From: Hymenobacter gelipurpurascens
GTDB taxonomy: Bacteria > Bacteroidota > Bacteroidia > Cytophagales > Hymenobacteraceae
DNA: 64,000 bases
Assembly: GCF_900187375.1 (NCBI RefSeq)
Contig: NZ_FYEW01000001.1
Coordinates: 744,001-808,000, forward strand
Direction of reading: 5' to 3'
This document shows, one piece after another, positions 48,467-56,659 of the stretch (the stretch's first letter is position 1; each line of letters opens with the position of its first letter). The position numbers and the translations under genes are program-made. Under the pieces are notes generated by a model. The model was not told where the DNA came from and searched no databases. It worked only from the letters and a program-made list of their open reading frames with translations.

Positions 48467-49090
48467 CTAGGCCCGCTTCCATTTGATGGTGCACCCGATG
48501 GCTTTGGTGGAGTTTACGGAGGCTGGCTTGCCAGCCATAATATCGGTCAGGGCATTTTCCAGGTACTTGGTTTTAACCTGGCTGGCATCCTCGGAGTTGT
48601 CATCAATGGCCCCGATGTAGCTCACCACGAAATCTGAGCCTTGGCGCGTGAGCACATACAGGTGGGGCGTGCGGGTGGCGCCGTAGGTTTTAGCTACCTG
48701 CTGGGTTTCATCCTGGAGATAGGGGAAGCCATACCGCTTGGCTTTGGCCCGCTTCTGCATTTCGGAGAAGGAGTCGCCGGGGGCTACGCTGGGGTCGTTG
48801 GGGTTGATGGCTACTACTGGGTAACCTTGGCTCGCATATTTCTGGTGGAGTGCCAGAATGCGGCTCTCGTAGGCCTGTGCGTAAGGACAAGTGTTGCAGG
48901 TGAACACCACAATGTAGCCCTTCACAGCTTTGTTATCGGCCAGGGAAACCATTTTCCCATCTACATTCTTGAGCTTGAAGTCCGCGACCTTATCGCCAAC
49001 CTGGTAACCCGGCGACGCCGGCCGAAGCACAATGAAGCTGCTCAGCGCCAACAGTAGGCACGCAGCCAGAAAAGGGAGGAGCTTTTTCAT
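48467..49090 (-). CDS. Thioredoxin-fold redoxin, exported
   Basis: 207 aa from ATG 49090 with signal peptide MKKLLPFLAACLLLALSSFI. The mature part is an AhpC/Redoxin fold: VGDKVADFKLKNVDGKMVSL, FTCNTCPYAQAYE with CNTC in the active-site position, and PHLYVLTRQG as cis-Pro loop. The CxxC at this place suits a periplasmic thiol reductant or a thiol peroxidase-like protein. Neighbour of another thioredoxin-like gene 135 bases away on the same strand; they may form a redox pair. Confidence 0.8.
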   Translation of the reverse strand: MKKLLPFLAACLLLALSSFIVLRPASPGYQVGDKVADFKLKNVDGKMVSLADNKAVKGYIVVFTCNTCPYAQAYESRILALHQKYASQGYPVVAINPNDPSVAPGDSFSEMQKRAKAKRYGFPYLQDETQQVAKTYGATRTPHLYVLTRQGSDFVVSYIGAIDDNSEDASQVKTKYLENALTDIMAGKPASVNSTKAIGCTIKWKRA

Positions 49091-49225
49091 AAGACAGAAG
49101 AAGTAAAGTGGAAGATTAGGAACCGTAATGCTCACATTATAAGTGAGGTGAAAGGCCTAAGGGACTCGTCAGAAGATGCTTAAGATTCCTGGCGCCGCTC
49201 GAAATGACTAGGCTACAAATGCCTG

Positions 49226-49714
49226 CTACTTTACAAAGGCCTGCACATGCTGGTTCAGCTCGGCGGCCGTGAGCTCCTGCTCGAAGGTGGCGCGTTTCTT
49301 TTTAGCGCTGTTTACTAGGATAGTAAACGGTATTGCACCGCTCCATTTAGAGTCCACTTTATCCATCCAGGAGTTGGGGTCGGGCTCGTTCAGCAGCACC
49401 ACTTCCGACTTCAAGCCGCGCTTGGCCACGAAGGGTTTCACTTTTTTGTCGAGCTGGGAGGCGTAGTCCATACTCACCAGCAGCACTTTCACCTTCTGCT
49501 TGGCGTAGGTGGTGGTCAGCTGATCGAAGTGGGGCAGTTCTTTCACGCAGGGCGCACACCAGGTGGCCCAGAAATTCACCACGTAGGTAGTGTCGTTCTG
49601 CTGGCTCAGGCGCTTCTGCAGCTCCGGCAGCTTGATTACCGTGACTTGCTGTGCTAGGCCAGGTACCGCAAACAGAAGGGCTGCTGCCAGCGCCAGGTAT
49701 TTTAGTGAGTTCAT
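49226..49714 (-). CDS. TlpA-like periplasmic thioredoxin
   Basis: 162 aa with signal peptide MNSLKYLALAAALLFAVPGL. Active site FWATWCAPCVKELPHFDQL (WCAPC) near residue 50 and cis-Pro GAIPFTILVN near 125. Periplasmic disulfide reductase, likely for cytochrome c maturation or general thiol maintenance. Starts at ATG 49714. Confidence 0.88.
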   Translation of the reverse strand: MNSLKYLALAAALLFAVPGLAQQVTVIKLPELQKRLSQQNDTTYVVNFWATWCAPCVKELPHFDQLTTTYAKQKVKVLLVSMDYASQLDKKVKPFVAKRGLKSEVVLLNEPDPNSWMDKVDSKWSGAIPFTILVNSAKKKRATFEQELTAAELNQHVQAFVK

Positions 49715-49811
49715 GTAAGGAGGGAAGATAGTTGTGCTAAAGACAGCTATAGCTGGTAAGAAGTTGCGGGAAGTGGCCTAGCAGCTCATAAGGCAGGCGT
49801 GGGAATGAGGC

Positions 49812-49910
49812 AGAGACGCAATAGTTGGAGTCTCGTTGTTGCTGAGGTTGTTTGGCTGGAACTATTCTAGGCCAGTCGTTCAACGCCAAGACTCCAACTA
49901 TTGCGTCTCT
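49812..49910. repeat. MITE-like element with 22-bp terminal inverted repeats
   Basis: AGAGACGCAATAGTTGGAGT starts the left arm (49812-49833) and its exact 22-base reverse complement is at 49889-49910, enclosing 55 bases. No ORF and no clear target duplication. It sits 58 bases before the ispG -33 box. Confidence 0.65.
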
Positions 49911-49967
49911 ACATGGTTCTGGCGTCAGCAAGATATAACACCCCTATCCGGGCTCGTGGCACATATG

Positions 49968-49994
49968 TTGAGCACAAACCTTCCGTTACCTTTG
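49968..49994 (+). promoter_or_regulatory. ispG promoter
   Basis: TTG at 49968-49970, 16-base spacer, TACCTTTG at 49987-49994, an exact TAnnTTTG -7 box of Bacteroidota, 33 bases before the ATG at 50027. Confidence 0.7.
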
Positions 49995-50026
49995 TTACTC
50001 TTCTGAAAAACGCTCCCCTTTGGGTT

Positions 50027-52093
50027 ATGAATAAAACGTATTGCCCCAGCCTCACCGAGTACAAGCGCCGCCTCAGCCGGGAAGTAAAAATTGGCGACCT
50101 ACCCATGGGTGGCCTCAACCCGATTCGGGTGCAGAGCATGACTACCGTAGATACCATGGACACGCTGGGCTCGGTGGAGCAGACGCTGCGCATGGTAGAA
50201 GCCGGCTGCGAGTACGTGCGCATCACGGCGCCCAGCGTGAAGGAGGCCCAGAACCTGCTGGAAATCAAGAAGGAGCTGCGCAAGCGCGGCTGCACCGTGC
50301 CGCTTATTGCTGATATTCACTTCACGCCCAACGCCGCCGAACTGGCCGCCCGCATAGTAGAGAAGGTGCGCGTGAACCCCGGCAACTACGCCGACAAGAA
50401 GAAGTTCGACATCATTGAGTACACCGATGCCACCTACGCCGCCGAGGTAGAGCGCATTCGGGAGCGGTTCCGGCCGCTGGTCCAGATCTGCAAGCAGTAT
50501 GGCACCGCCATGCGCATCGGCACCAACCACGGCTCCTTGTCCGACCGGATTCTAAGCCGCTACGGCGACACGCCGCTGGGCATGGTGGAGTCGGCGCTGG
50601 AGTTTTTGCGCCTATGCGAGGAAGAGAACTATTACGATGTGGTGCTGAGCATGAAGGCCAGCAACACGCAGGTGATGGTACAGGCCTACCGCCTGCTGGT
50701 GCAGAAGCTCGACGAGGAAGGCCTGCAGCCCTACCCACTGCACCTGGGCGTAACGGAAGCCGGCGAAGCCGAAGACGGCCGCATCAAGAGCGCCGTAGGC
50801 ATTGGCACGCTGCTGGAAGACGGCCTCGGCGACACCGTGCGCGTATCGCTCACCGAAGCTCCCGAAGCCGAAGCTCCCGTAGCCAAAGCCCTCATCGACC
50901 GGTACACCAACCGCGCCACCGAAGCCAAGCCAATTGCTCCGCTGGCCACTGATTTTGCGGCAGTTGTGGGTAACAACAGCGCTCTAGGCCAGTCAGAAAC
51001 GGCGGCTGTGGTTGCGGCCGATGCTGACCTTTCGCCAATTGACCCGTTCCAGTACCACCGCCGTGCTACCCGCGAGGTGTTGAACATAGGGGGCCAAAAT
51101 GTGCCCCGCGTAATGGCCGACCTCTCGCGCTTGCCCGGCCTGGAATACGCCGACCTGCGCGCCGTAGGCCACTTATACTCTGCCTTCCTCGACAAGTTCC
51201 AGATGAACGACCTCGGGGCCGACTACGTGTATTCGGGCCAGCGCCCGATTCCGTTTATGCTGCCCAATGGCCTGAAGGAAGTAGTTGACTTCTCTGCCTG
51301 GCTGGACGGCGGTCAACGCCCCGACCACTTTCCGGCCTTCACGGCGGCGGAGTTTGCTACCGTGGAGGCCCGGCACCCGGAGCTAAACTTCGTGTTCCAT
51401 AACCTGGCTTCGTTGACGGAAGAGGCCCTAGGCCACCTCCACGCTGACCCCACGGCGGTACTCATCCTCTCCACCGATAACGCCCACGCCATGCCGGAAA
51501 TCCGGCGGGCCTTCTTCCGACTCATTGAGAAGAAAATAACGAACCCGGTCATCATCAACCGGCAATACCCCGTGCTCACGCCCGAGCAAACCCAGCTCTA
51601 CGCCGCTACCGATGTAGGTGGCCTACTGCTTGATGGCCTCGGCGACGGCGTGGTGCTGAGCACCGAGCTGCTGCCCGAGCGTAGCAAAGAGGAGTGGCTC
51701 CAAACCCTGGACCAGCTCAACCAGCTCAGCTTCGGGATTCTGCAGGCGGCCCGCACGCGCATGTCCAAGACGGAGTACATCAGCTGCCCCAGCTGCGGCC
51801 GTACCCTGTTTGATCTGCAGGAAACTACCGCCATGATCCGCAAGCGCACCGACCACCTAAAGGGCGTGAAAATCGGCATCATGGGCTGCATCGTAAACGG
51901 CCCCGGCGAAATGGCCGACGCCGACTACGGCTACGTGGGCGTGGGCAAAGGCAAAATTGCCCTCTACCGCGGTCAGGAAGTCATCAAGAAAGCCGTGCCA
52001 GAAGAACGGGCTGTGGATGACTTGATTGAACTGATGCGCGAGGATGGCCGCTGGATTGAGCCTATGGTGCTGGAAGAGCCGGTGGGTGCGTAA
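50027..52093 (+). CDS. ispG: 4-hydroxy-3-methylbut-2-enyl-diphosphate synthase (large form)
   Basis: 688 aa from ATG 50027 (MNKTYCPSLTEYKRRLSREV), the start that follows the promoter; an upstream in-frame start at 49901 lies inside the repeat. TIM-barrel half (IRVQSMTTVDTMDTL, then CEYVRITAPSVKEAQNLLEI) and the C-terminal [4Fe-4S] domain with SCPSCGRTLFDL and GIMGCIVNGPGEM cysteines. The long middle insertion is standard for Bacteroidota and plants. Catalyses the penultimate MEP-pathway step to isoprenoids with ferredoxin or flavodoxin electrons. Confidence 0.97.
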   Translation: MNKTYCPSLTEYKRRLSREVKIGDLPMGGLNPIRVQSMTTVDTMDTLGSVEQTLRMVEAGCEYVRITAPSVKEAQNLLEIKKELRKRGCTVPLIADIHFTPNAAELAARIVEKVRVNPGNYADKKKFDIIEYTDATYAAEVERIRERFRPLVQICKQYGTAMRIGTNHGSLSDRILSRYGDTPLGMVESALEFLRLCEEENYYDVVLSMKASNTQVMVQAYRLLVQKLDEEGLQPYPLHLGVTEAGEAEDGRIKSAVGIGTLLEDGLGDTVRVSLTEAPEAEAPVAKALIDRYTNRATEAKPIAPLATDFAAVVGNNSALGQSETAAVVAADADLSPIDPFQYHRRATREVLNIGGQNVPRVMADLSRLPGLEYADLRAVGHLYSAFLDKFQMNDLGADYVYSGQRPIPFMLPNGLKEVVDFSAWLDGGQRPDHFPAFTAAEFATVEARHPELNFVFHNLASLTEEALGHLHADPTAVLILSTDNAHAMPEIRRAFFRLIEKKITNPVIINRQYPVLTPEQTQLYAATDVGGLLLDGLGDGVVLSTELLPERSKEEWLQTLDQLNQLSFGILQAARTRMSKTEYISCPSCGRTLFDLQETTAMIRKRTDHLKGVKIGIMGCIVNGPGEMADADYGYVGVGKGKIALYRGQEVIKKAVPEERAVDDLIELMREDGRWIEPMVLEEPVGA

Positions 52094-52171
52094 AATAGCT
52101 TAATAATTCATATTCAACGGGGTTGGACTGTACAGTTCAATCCCGTTTCTGTTACTGTGATTTTATGTCTC

Positions 52172-52471
52172 ATGCTTGATTTTTACTTGATTAAAGATAG
52201 TCAGCCAACGCAAAGCGAAATTACTGACCTAGAATACCTGGGTGGAATAAGAGAAGCGCTATTTTCTCAACTTCAGACTGAGGGCATAATTGAACCTAGG
52301 TTTGATTTTTACAGTGACTTTCGCTGGGGAAGTGAAATGGCAGCGCGAATGCTAGTGACGCTACAGAAACGACTACCATGCGCACCTCAACAAATGGAGT
52401 GTAAGTCTTTCATTGCACTACTGCATAAAGCAGTTGGGGCGAATGGTGGATTGTTAGCAGTTGGCGATTAA
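52172..52471 (+). CDS. Small hypothetical protein (99 aa)
   Basis: ATG 52172 (MLDFYLIKDSQPTQSEITDL). AT-rich against the neighbouring ispG. Aromatic and acidic, like a polymorphic-toxin immunity protein, but no toxin gene is adjacent. Stop 7 bases before the next gene. Confidence 0.5.
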   Translation: MLDFYLIKDSQPTQSEITDLEYLGGIREALFSQLQTEGIIEPRFDFYSDFRWGSEMAARMLVTLQKRLPCAPQQMECKSFIALLHKAVGANGGLLAVGD

Positions 52472-52478
52472 AAGATCA

Positions 52479-52778
52479 ATGAATGAATTTCAGGAAAGAG
52501 AAATAGTTAAAGGGTACTGGCTTTATGATGGCTTGCTTAAGGAAGGAGTTATCATAAAGGCCATTGCTTATGACTACTGGTATGAACTTGAAAAATCAGA
52601 CGGCCTAGATATGGCTGATGAACAACCCGAGTTAAATGCTATGGGTGAAATGTATATGATAGAGTGGACTGACCATATGCATAAAATCCGGGAGAGCTTT
52701 ACAGTTGGAACTCTAGATTTGGATTCGACAAAAGCGGTAGCCGAAGTCGTTGTCAATCAACGTATAGATTGGGTTTGA
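52479..52778 (+). CDS. Small acidic hypothetical protein (99 aa)
   Basis: ATG 52479 (MNEFQEREIVKGYWLYDGLL). Acidic, Trp/Tyr-rich, no membrane segment or motif. Coupled with the 99-aa gene upstream, likewise AT-rich. Possibly an orphan immunity-type pair. Function unknown. Confidence 0.5.
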   Translation: MNEFQEREIVKGYWLYDGLLKEGVIIKAIAYDYWYELEKSDGLDMADEQPELNAMGEMYMIEWTDHMHKIRESFTVGTLDLDSTKAVAEVVVNQRIDWV

Positions 52779-52822
52779 ATTTCTAAATCAAACATCCGCG
52801 CCCTTTACCTCTCTATTCTCCC

Positions 52823-52936
52823 ATAAAAATACGCGCATTAATAATCGGGCCTACCGGCATGGTGGGAGAGGGCGTGCTGCATAAGTGCCTAGGCCACCCA
52901 AAGGTGCAGGTATTTACTTGGATACAATTGAGGTAG
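52823..52936 (+). pseudogene. Truncated copy of the NAD(P)-binding gene at 55175
   Basis: Reads IKIRALIIGPTGMVGEGVLH, then KCLGHPKVQV, against MKIRAIVTGATGMVGEGVLH of the intact gene. The start ATG has become ATA and a stop follows after 37 codons, about 34 codons of similarity. The sulfatase gene lies between the two copies. Confidence 0.8.
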
Positions 52937-52939
52937 ATA

Positions 52940-54892
52940 CTACCGGCGCTCTGGGCGCGTAGAATTGGCTACTACGGACGGAGGTGCCAGCACACGTTTC
53001 AGGTAGGCGTTTTGGTATTGAATCCAAGTGGCCAGATGCTGGTGGCTTTGCTGCACGAAGGCGGGCATCTGGTCGGCGAGGTTGTGGGCTTCCTGCGGGT
53101 CTTTCTGCAGGTCAAACACCTGGGTTTGGCTGGTGTTGGCGTTGAAAATAACCTTGTGCCGGGGTGTGCGGAAGCCGAAGGTGTACTGTGAATAGGGGCT
53201 AAAAAAATACGCTCGGTTCTTCCGGGCGGGGTTGAAAAGGCTGGTGCCCTGCCACTCGGCCGGAATGGGCTTGCGCAGGATGTCCAGGATGGTGGGGGCC
53301 ACGTCAACCTGGCCGCCGACTGCTGCCAGTTTTTCGCCGTGGAAAAGCAAGGGATTAATCAGTAAGAGCGGAATGCGTACGTTTTCCTCATAGATGTTGG
53401 AGGCGTGGCCGAACTGCACATGGCGGCCGAAGGCCTCGCCATGGTCGCCTACCACCACTACTAGCGTTGATTCGGCCAGGCCGCGGCGTTTCAGCTCATC
53501 GAGCAAGTGGCCTAGCTGCTGGTCGCTGTAATGCAGGGCATTGAGGTAGTGGTTGAGGTAGCGTTCCGAAGCACCATAGTCCTTTTCTGCTCCCACCGGA
53601 AAGTAGGGGTAGTGGGTCTGGGCCGTCCAGATGGTGGCAAAAAACGGAGCTCCGGTAGTGTCGGCGGGCAGCCACTGAGTATAGGCTTTCAACAGACATG
53701 ATTCATCGGCGCTACTGAGAAATTCATCTTCCGCATCAACCTCAAGTGCTGGCCTAGGGCAAGCAATGGTTTGGAAATCGGCAATAGTATCGAACTGGCG
53801 GCTGGCCAGAAATCCGTGCATGTTCTGGAAACGCGTATCGGCCGCAAAGAAAAAGCCCGTCCGAAACTGCTGTTTCTTCAATTCAGAGCTTAGAGAGGGA
53901 ATCCGGATATTAGGGTGTTCCACGGTAATGCACTGGTAGGAAATCATAGGGTAGAGCGAGCCCAACAGGGACACCACGGCGTTGTTGGTGCTCGGGATTT
54001 GGGCATACATATCCGTAACCCGCAACGAGTTAGGTAGGTAACGGGCCAGCTCGGGCATCACGTTATAGCGGGTCTGGTAGCCCGGTACATACTCCGCGGG
54101 CACCGATTCCAGCACAAACAGCACCACATTGCGAATGCGGGTGTGAGAAGGCGCCAGGCTGTTGCGGCCCCTGGCGGCCTGCGGGGTAGGGAAGGCCTCA
54201 AACCCCACGGGCACCTGCATGGTAAACAGATCGGGAGTGGTAGCCAGGGCGGCGTATATGGAGTGGGAGAAAGCCAATACGGGGTTGGCTACATGCTTGT
54301 AGCCCAATTCGTTGCTGGCAATGTGGCGAGGCGCCATTACGAAGTACACCCCCAGAAATGCAGCCAGGCCAAACAAGGCACGGCGGGCGTACTGGCCTTG
54401 CGCATCGAAACGACGCAACAGGAACTGCAGGGTGTAACCGGCGCTCAGCAGTAGGCCACTCCAAGCCAGCAATTTAGCCCCCCAGCGCCAGGAAAGGTTG
54501 GCCAGCACCGCCGCCTTGGAGTCGCTGTTTTGCATGAAGTCGGAATAATAAAGCCAGGCATAGGTAAGGGGGCCACCCAGCAATTGGCTGGTCTCAACGT
54601 AGCTCAGGCCAAAAGCCACCACTACCAGCGCGCAGCCTACAAAGGCACCCAGCAGAAAGGACTGGGCCCGGGATCTATTGCGCAGCAAATAAGCCAGCCC
54701 CATGCTAAAAGCCCCCATACCAGCGGCCAGTAGCAAGTCATTGTAGGACGCTAATAAGATGACGTAAAATGCCCTTGGATAGCGAAACACCACATGGTAA
54801 GGAGTCTCCATTACCCGACATCGAATCAGGAACAGAACGAGCATCAGGCTGCAGGTAAAACAGCCAATTTTGCGAATAGTAGTAGTGTTCAT
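52940..54892 (-). CDS. Membrane sulfatase/LTA-synthase-like phosphoglycerol transferase
   Basis: 650 aa. Five hydrophobic segments in residues 1-190, then a sulfatase-fold domain: metal site FVLESVPAEYVPGY near 260, nucleophile segment IPSTNNAVVSLLGSLYP near 300 (Thr as expected in LtaS/EptA-type enzymes), VVVVGDHGEAFGRHVQFGH near 480 and EENVRIPLLL near 503. The active site faces the periplasm. Likely transfers phospho-groups or hydrolyses sulfate/phosphate esters on surface glycans; the substrate is unknown. Start ATG 54892. Confidence 0.85.
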   Translation of the reverse strand: MNTTTIRKIGCFTCSLMLVLFLIRCRVMETPYHVVFRYPRAFYVILLASYNDLLLAAGMGAFSMGLAYLLRNRSRAQSFLLGAFVGCALVVVAFGLSYVETSQLLGGPLTYAWLYYSDFMQNSDSKAAVLANLSWRWGAKLLAWSGLLLSAGYTLQFLLRRFDAQGQYARRALFGLAAFLGVYFVMAPRHIASNELGYKHVANPVLAFSHSIYAALATTPDLFTMQVPVGFEAFPTPQAARGRNSLAPSHTRIRNVVLFVLESVPAEYVPGYQTRYNVMPELARYLPNSLRVTDMYAQIPSTNNAVVSLLGSLYPMISYQCITVEHPNIRIPSLSSELKKQQFRTGFFFAADTRFQNMHGFLASRQFDTIADFQTIACPRPALEVDAEDEFLSSADESCLLKAYTQWLPADTTGAPFFATIWTAQTHYPYFPVGAEKDYGASERYLNHYLNALHYSDQQLGHLLDELKRRGLAESTLVVVVGDHGEAFGRHVQFGHASNIYEENVRIPLLLINPLLFHGEKLAAVGGQVDVAPTILDILRKPIPAEWQGTSLFNPARKNRAYFFSPYSQYTFGFRTPRHKVIFNANTSQTQVFDLQKDPQEAHNLADQMPAFVQQSHQHLATWIQYQNAYLKRVLAPPSVVANSTRPERR

Positions 54893-55174
54893 AGGAAGCG
54901 GGATAAGTAATCTTGCACCAGCCCGGGCCAGGTAGCATAAGGCCTGGAACCGATAACAGGCCTATCAATTCTCATTAGCCGCAAAGCAGAACACATTATT
55001 AGGCCAGCTGCCAATAGATTGTTTTTATATTGGTATAAAGCAAATAAAAATTGTCATAATAGCAATATAAATATAAGTGTTTTGTGGGTTGCAGCTGACT
55101 ATAATAAATGCTGATCTGGGAAGATTATAGCTGATTATGTAAAACATCCGTGCCACTCGTCCGTCTACTTTATC
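54893..55174. other. Intergenic region
   Basis: 282 bases between divergent genes, AT-rich in its right half. TACTTTAT at 55166-55173 abuts the next ATG, too close for a standard leader unless the mRNA is leaderless. Confidence 0.4.
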
Positions 55175-55837
55175 ATGAAAATACGCGCAATAGTAACTGG
55201 GGCCACCGGCATGGTGGGAGAGGGCGTGCTGCACGAAGCCCTGAACCACCCGGATGTAGAGCAAGTGCTGTCCATTAGTCGCAAGCCCAGCGGTATCACG
55301 CACCCCAAGCTGCGAGAGATTCTGCACGAGAACTTCCAGGACCTAACCGCTATTCAGGACCAGGTGACGGGCTACAACGCCTGTTTTTTCTGCCTGGGCG
55401 TATCGTCGGTGGGCATGAAGCAGCCGGAGTACCGCCGCCTGACCTACGACCTTACGCTGCACTTCGCCCAAACCCTGCTGCCCCGCAACCCCGGCCTCAC
55501 GTTCTGCTACGTATCCGGCGCCGGCACTGATAGCACGGGACATGGCCGCAGCATGTGGGCCCGCGTGAAGGGCCAGACGGAAAACGAGTTGCTGCAGATG
55601 GGCTTTGCACAGGCCTACATGTTCCGGCCGGGCTTCATGAAGGCTACGCCGGGCCTCAAGCACGTGCTGCCTTACTACAAGTACTTCGACTGGATGTATC
55701 CGGCACTACGACGGTTCCTGCCGCAATACGTGTCTACGCTGGCGGAGCTAGGCCTGGCCATGATACAGGTAGTGCAGAAAGGCTACTCGAAACGGGTGCT
55801 GGAAGTGCCCGATATTGTGGCGCTGGCCAAGGTGTAG
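55175..55837 (+). CDS. NAD(P)-binding Rossmann protein (epimerase/oxidoreductase-like)
   Basis: 220 aa, cytosolic. Dinucleotide-binding motif VTGATGMVGEG at residues 7-17, atypical-SDR/HTATIP2-like length. FFCLGVSSVGMKQPEYRRLT and FCYVSGAGTDSTGHG mark the substrate side, where YVSGAG replaces the usual YxxxK active site. Close to NAD(P)H-binding proteins of unclear substrate. A 5' truncated duplicate exists at 52823. Confidence 0.85.
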   Translation: MKIRAIVTGATGMVGEGVLHEALNHPDVEQVLSISRKPSGITHPKLREILHENFQDLTAIQDQVTGYNACFFCLGVSSVGMKQPEYRRLTYDLTLHFAQTLLPRNPGLTFCYVSGAGTDSTGHGRSMWARVKGQTENELLQMGFAQAYMFRPGFMKATPGLKHVLPYYKYFDWMYPALRRFLPQYVSTLAELGLAMIQVVQKGYSKRVLEVPDIVALAKV

Positions 55838-55918
55838 GGAGATTTTGGGAAACCTCATCGGTAGCTGAAACAATTAGCGGATATTTGTCGGGATTTTTCC
55901 GCTTCTACTTCCATCCGT

Positions 55919-56659
55919 TTGAGTCAGACTGCTGACCTAGTTGCGCCGGTCGCGCTGGTATTGCCCTGTTACAATCCGCCCGCTCACTGGACCACCAACA
56001 TTCTGGAGAGCCTCGGGCGTCTGCAACTCCTGTTGCCAGCAGAGGCTCTGCCCATTCATCTATACCTCATCAATGATGGCAGTGCCGGCGTGGCTCCCGA
56101 GGACGTGCAGTTTCTGCAGGAACACCTGCCGCATTTCACGTACCTGACGTACCCGCTTAACCGGGGGAAAGGCTACGCCCTCCGGACCGGAATTTCGCAG
56201 GTAACGGAGCCGCTGTGCCTGTTCACGGATATCGATTTCCCGTACGAGGAAACCAGCTTAGCCACCGTGTACAAGGCCCTGCGCTCCGGGCAGTGCGATG
56301 TAGCGGTTGGCACCCGCGACGAGGCGTACTACGAGAAGGTGCCAGCCAGCCGCGTATTCATTTCCAAGATGTTGCGCCGCAGTACGCGCTTTCTGCTGGG
56401 CCTGGCCGTATCGGATACGCAGTGTGGGCTGAAGGGCTTCAACCAGCGGGGGCGGGAGGTATTTCTGCGCGGGCAGATTGACCGCTACCTCTTCGATCTG
56501 GAATTTATCTTCCTGGCCTCGCGCTCTGCCGAAAAGCTGCGGGTGCTGCCTGTGCCGGTGCGGCTCAAGCCCAACATCATCTTCTCCCGGATGAGCCCCA
56601 AAATCCTGCTCAATGAAAGTGGGAGCTTCCTGAAAATACTGCTGGCACGCTTTGTATGA
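55919..56659 (+). CDS. GT2 family glycosyltransferase (DPG/DPM-synthase-like)
   Basis: 246 aa, start TTG 55919 because no ATG precedes the conserved N-terminal strand VALVLPCYNPPAHW. Nucleotide-sugar site LINDGSAG near 52 and FTDIDFPYEE near 104 (DxD-type metal site), plus VGTRDEAYYEKVP and SDTQCGLKGFNQ. This is the dolichyl-phosphate or polyprenyl-phosphate sugar synthase pattern. It would charge a lipid carrier for the membrane protein whose gene overlaps by 4 bases. Confidence 0.88.
   Translation: MSQTADLVAPVALVLPCYNPPAHWTTNILESLGRLQLLLPAEALPIHLYLINDGSAGVAPEDVQFLQEHLPHFTYLTYPLNRGKGYALRTGISQVTEPLCLFTDIDFPYEETSLATVYKALRSGQCDVAVGTRDEAYYEKVPASRVFISKMLRRSTRFLLGLAVSDTQCGLKGFNQRGREVFLRGQIDRYLFDLEFIFLASRSAEKLRVLPVPVRLKPNIIFSRMSPKILLNESGSFLKILLARFV

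Noticed and set aside
50099..50530. 143-aa minus-strand ORF
   Set aside because: Antisense to ispG, a certain gene.
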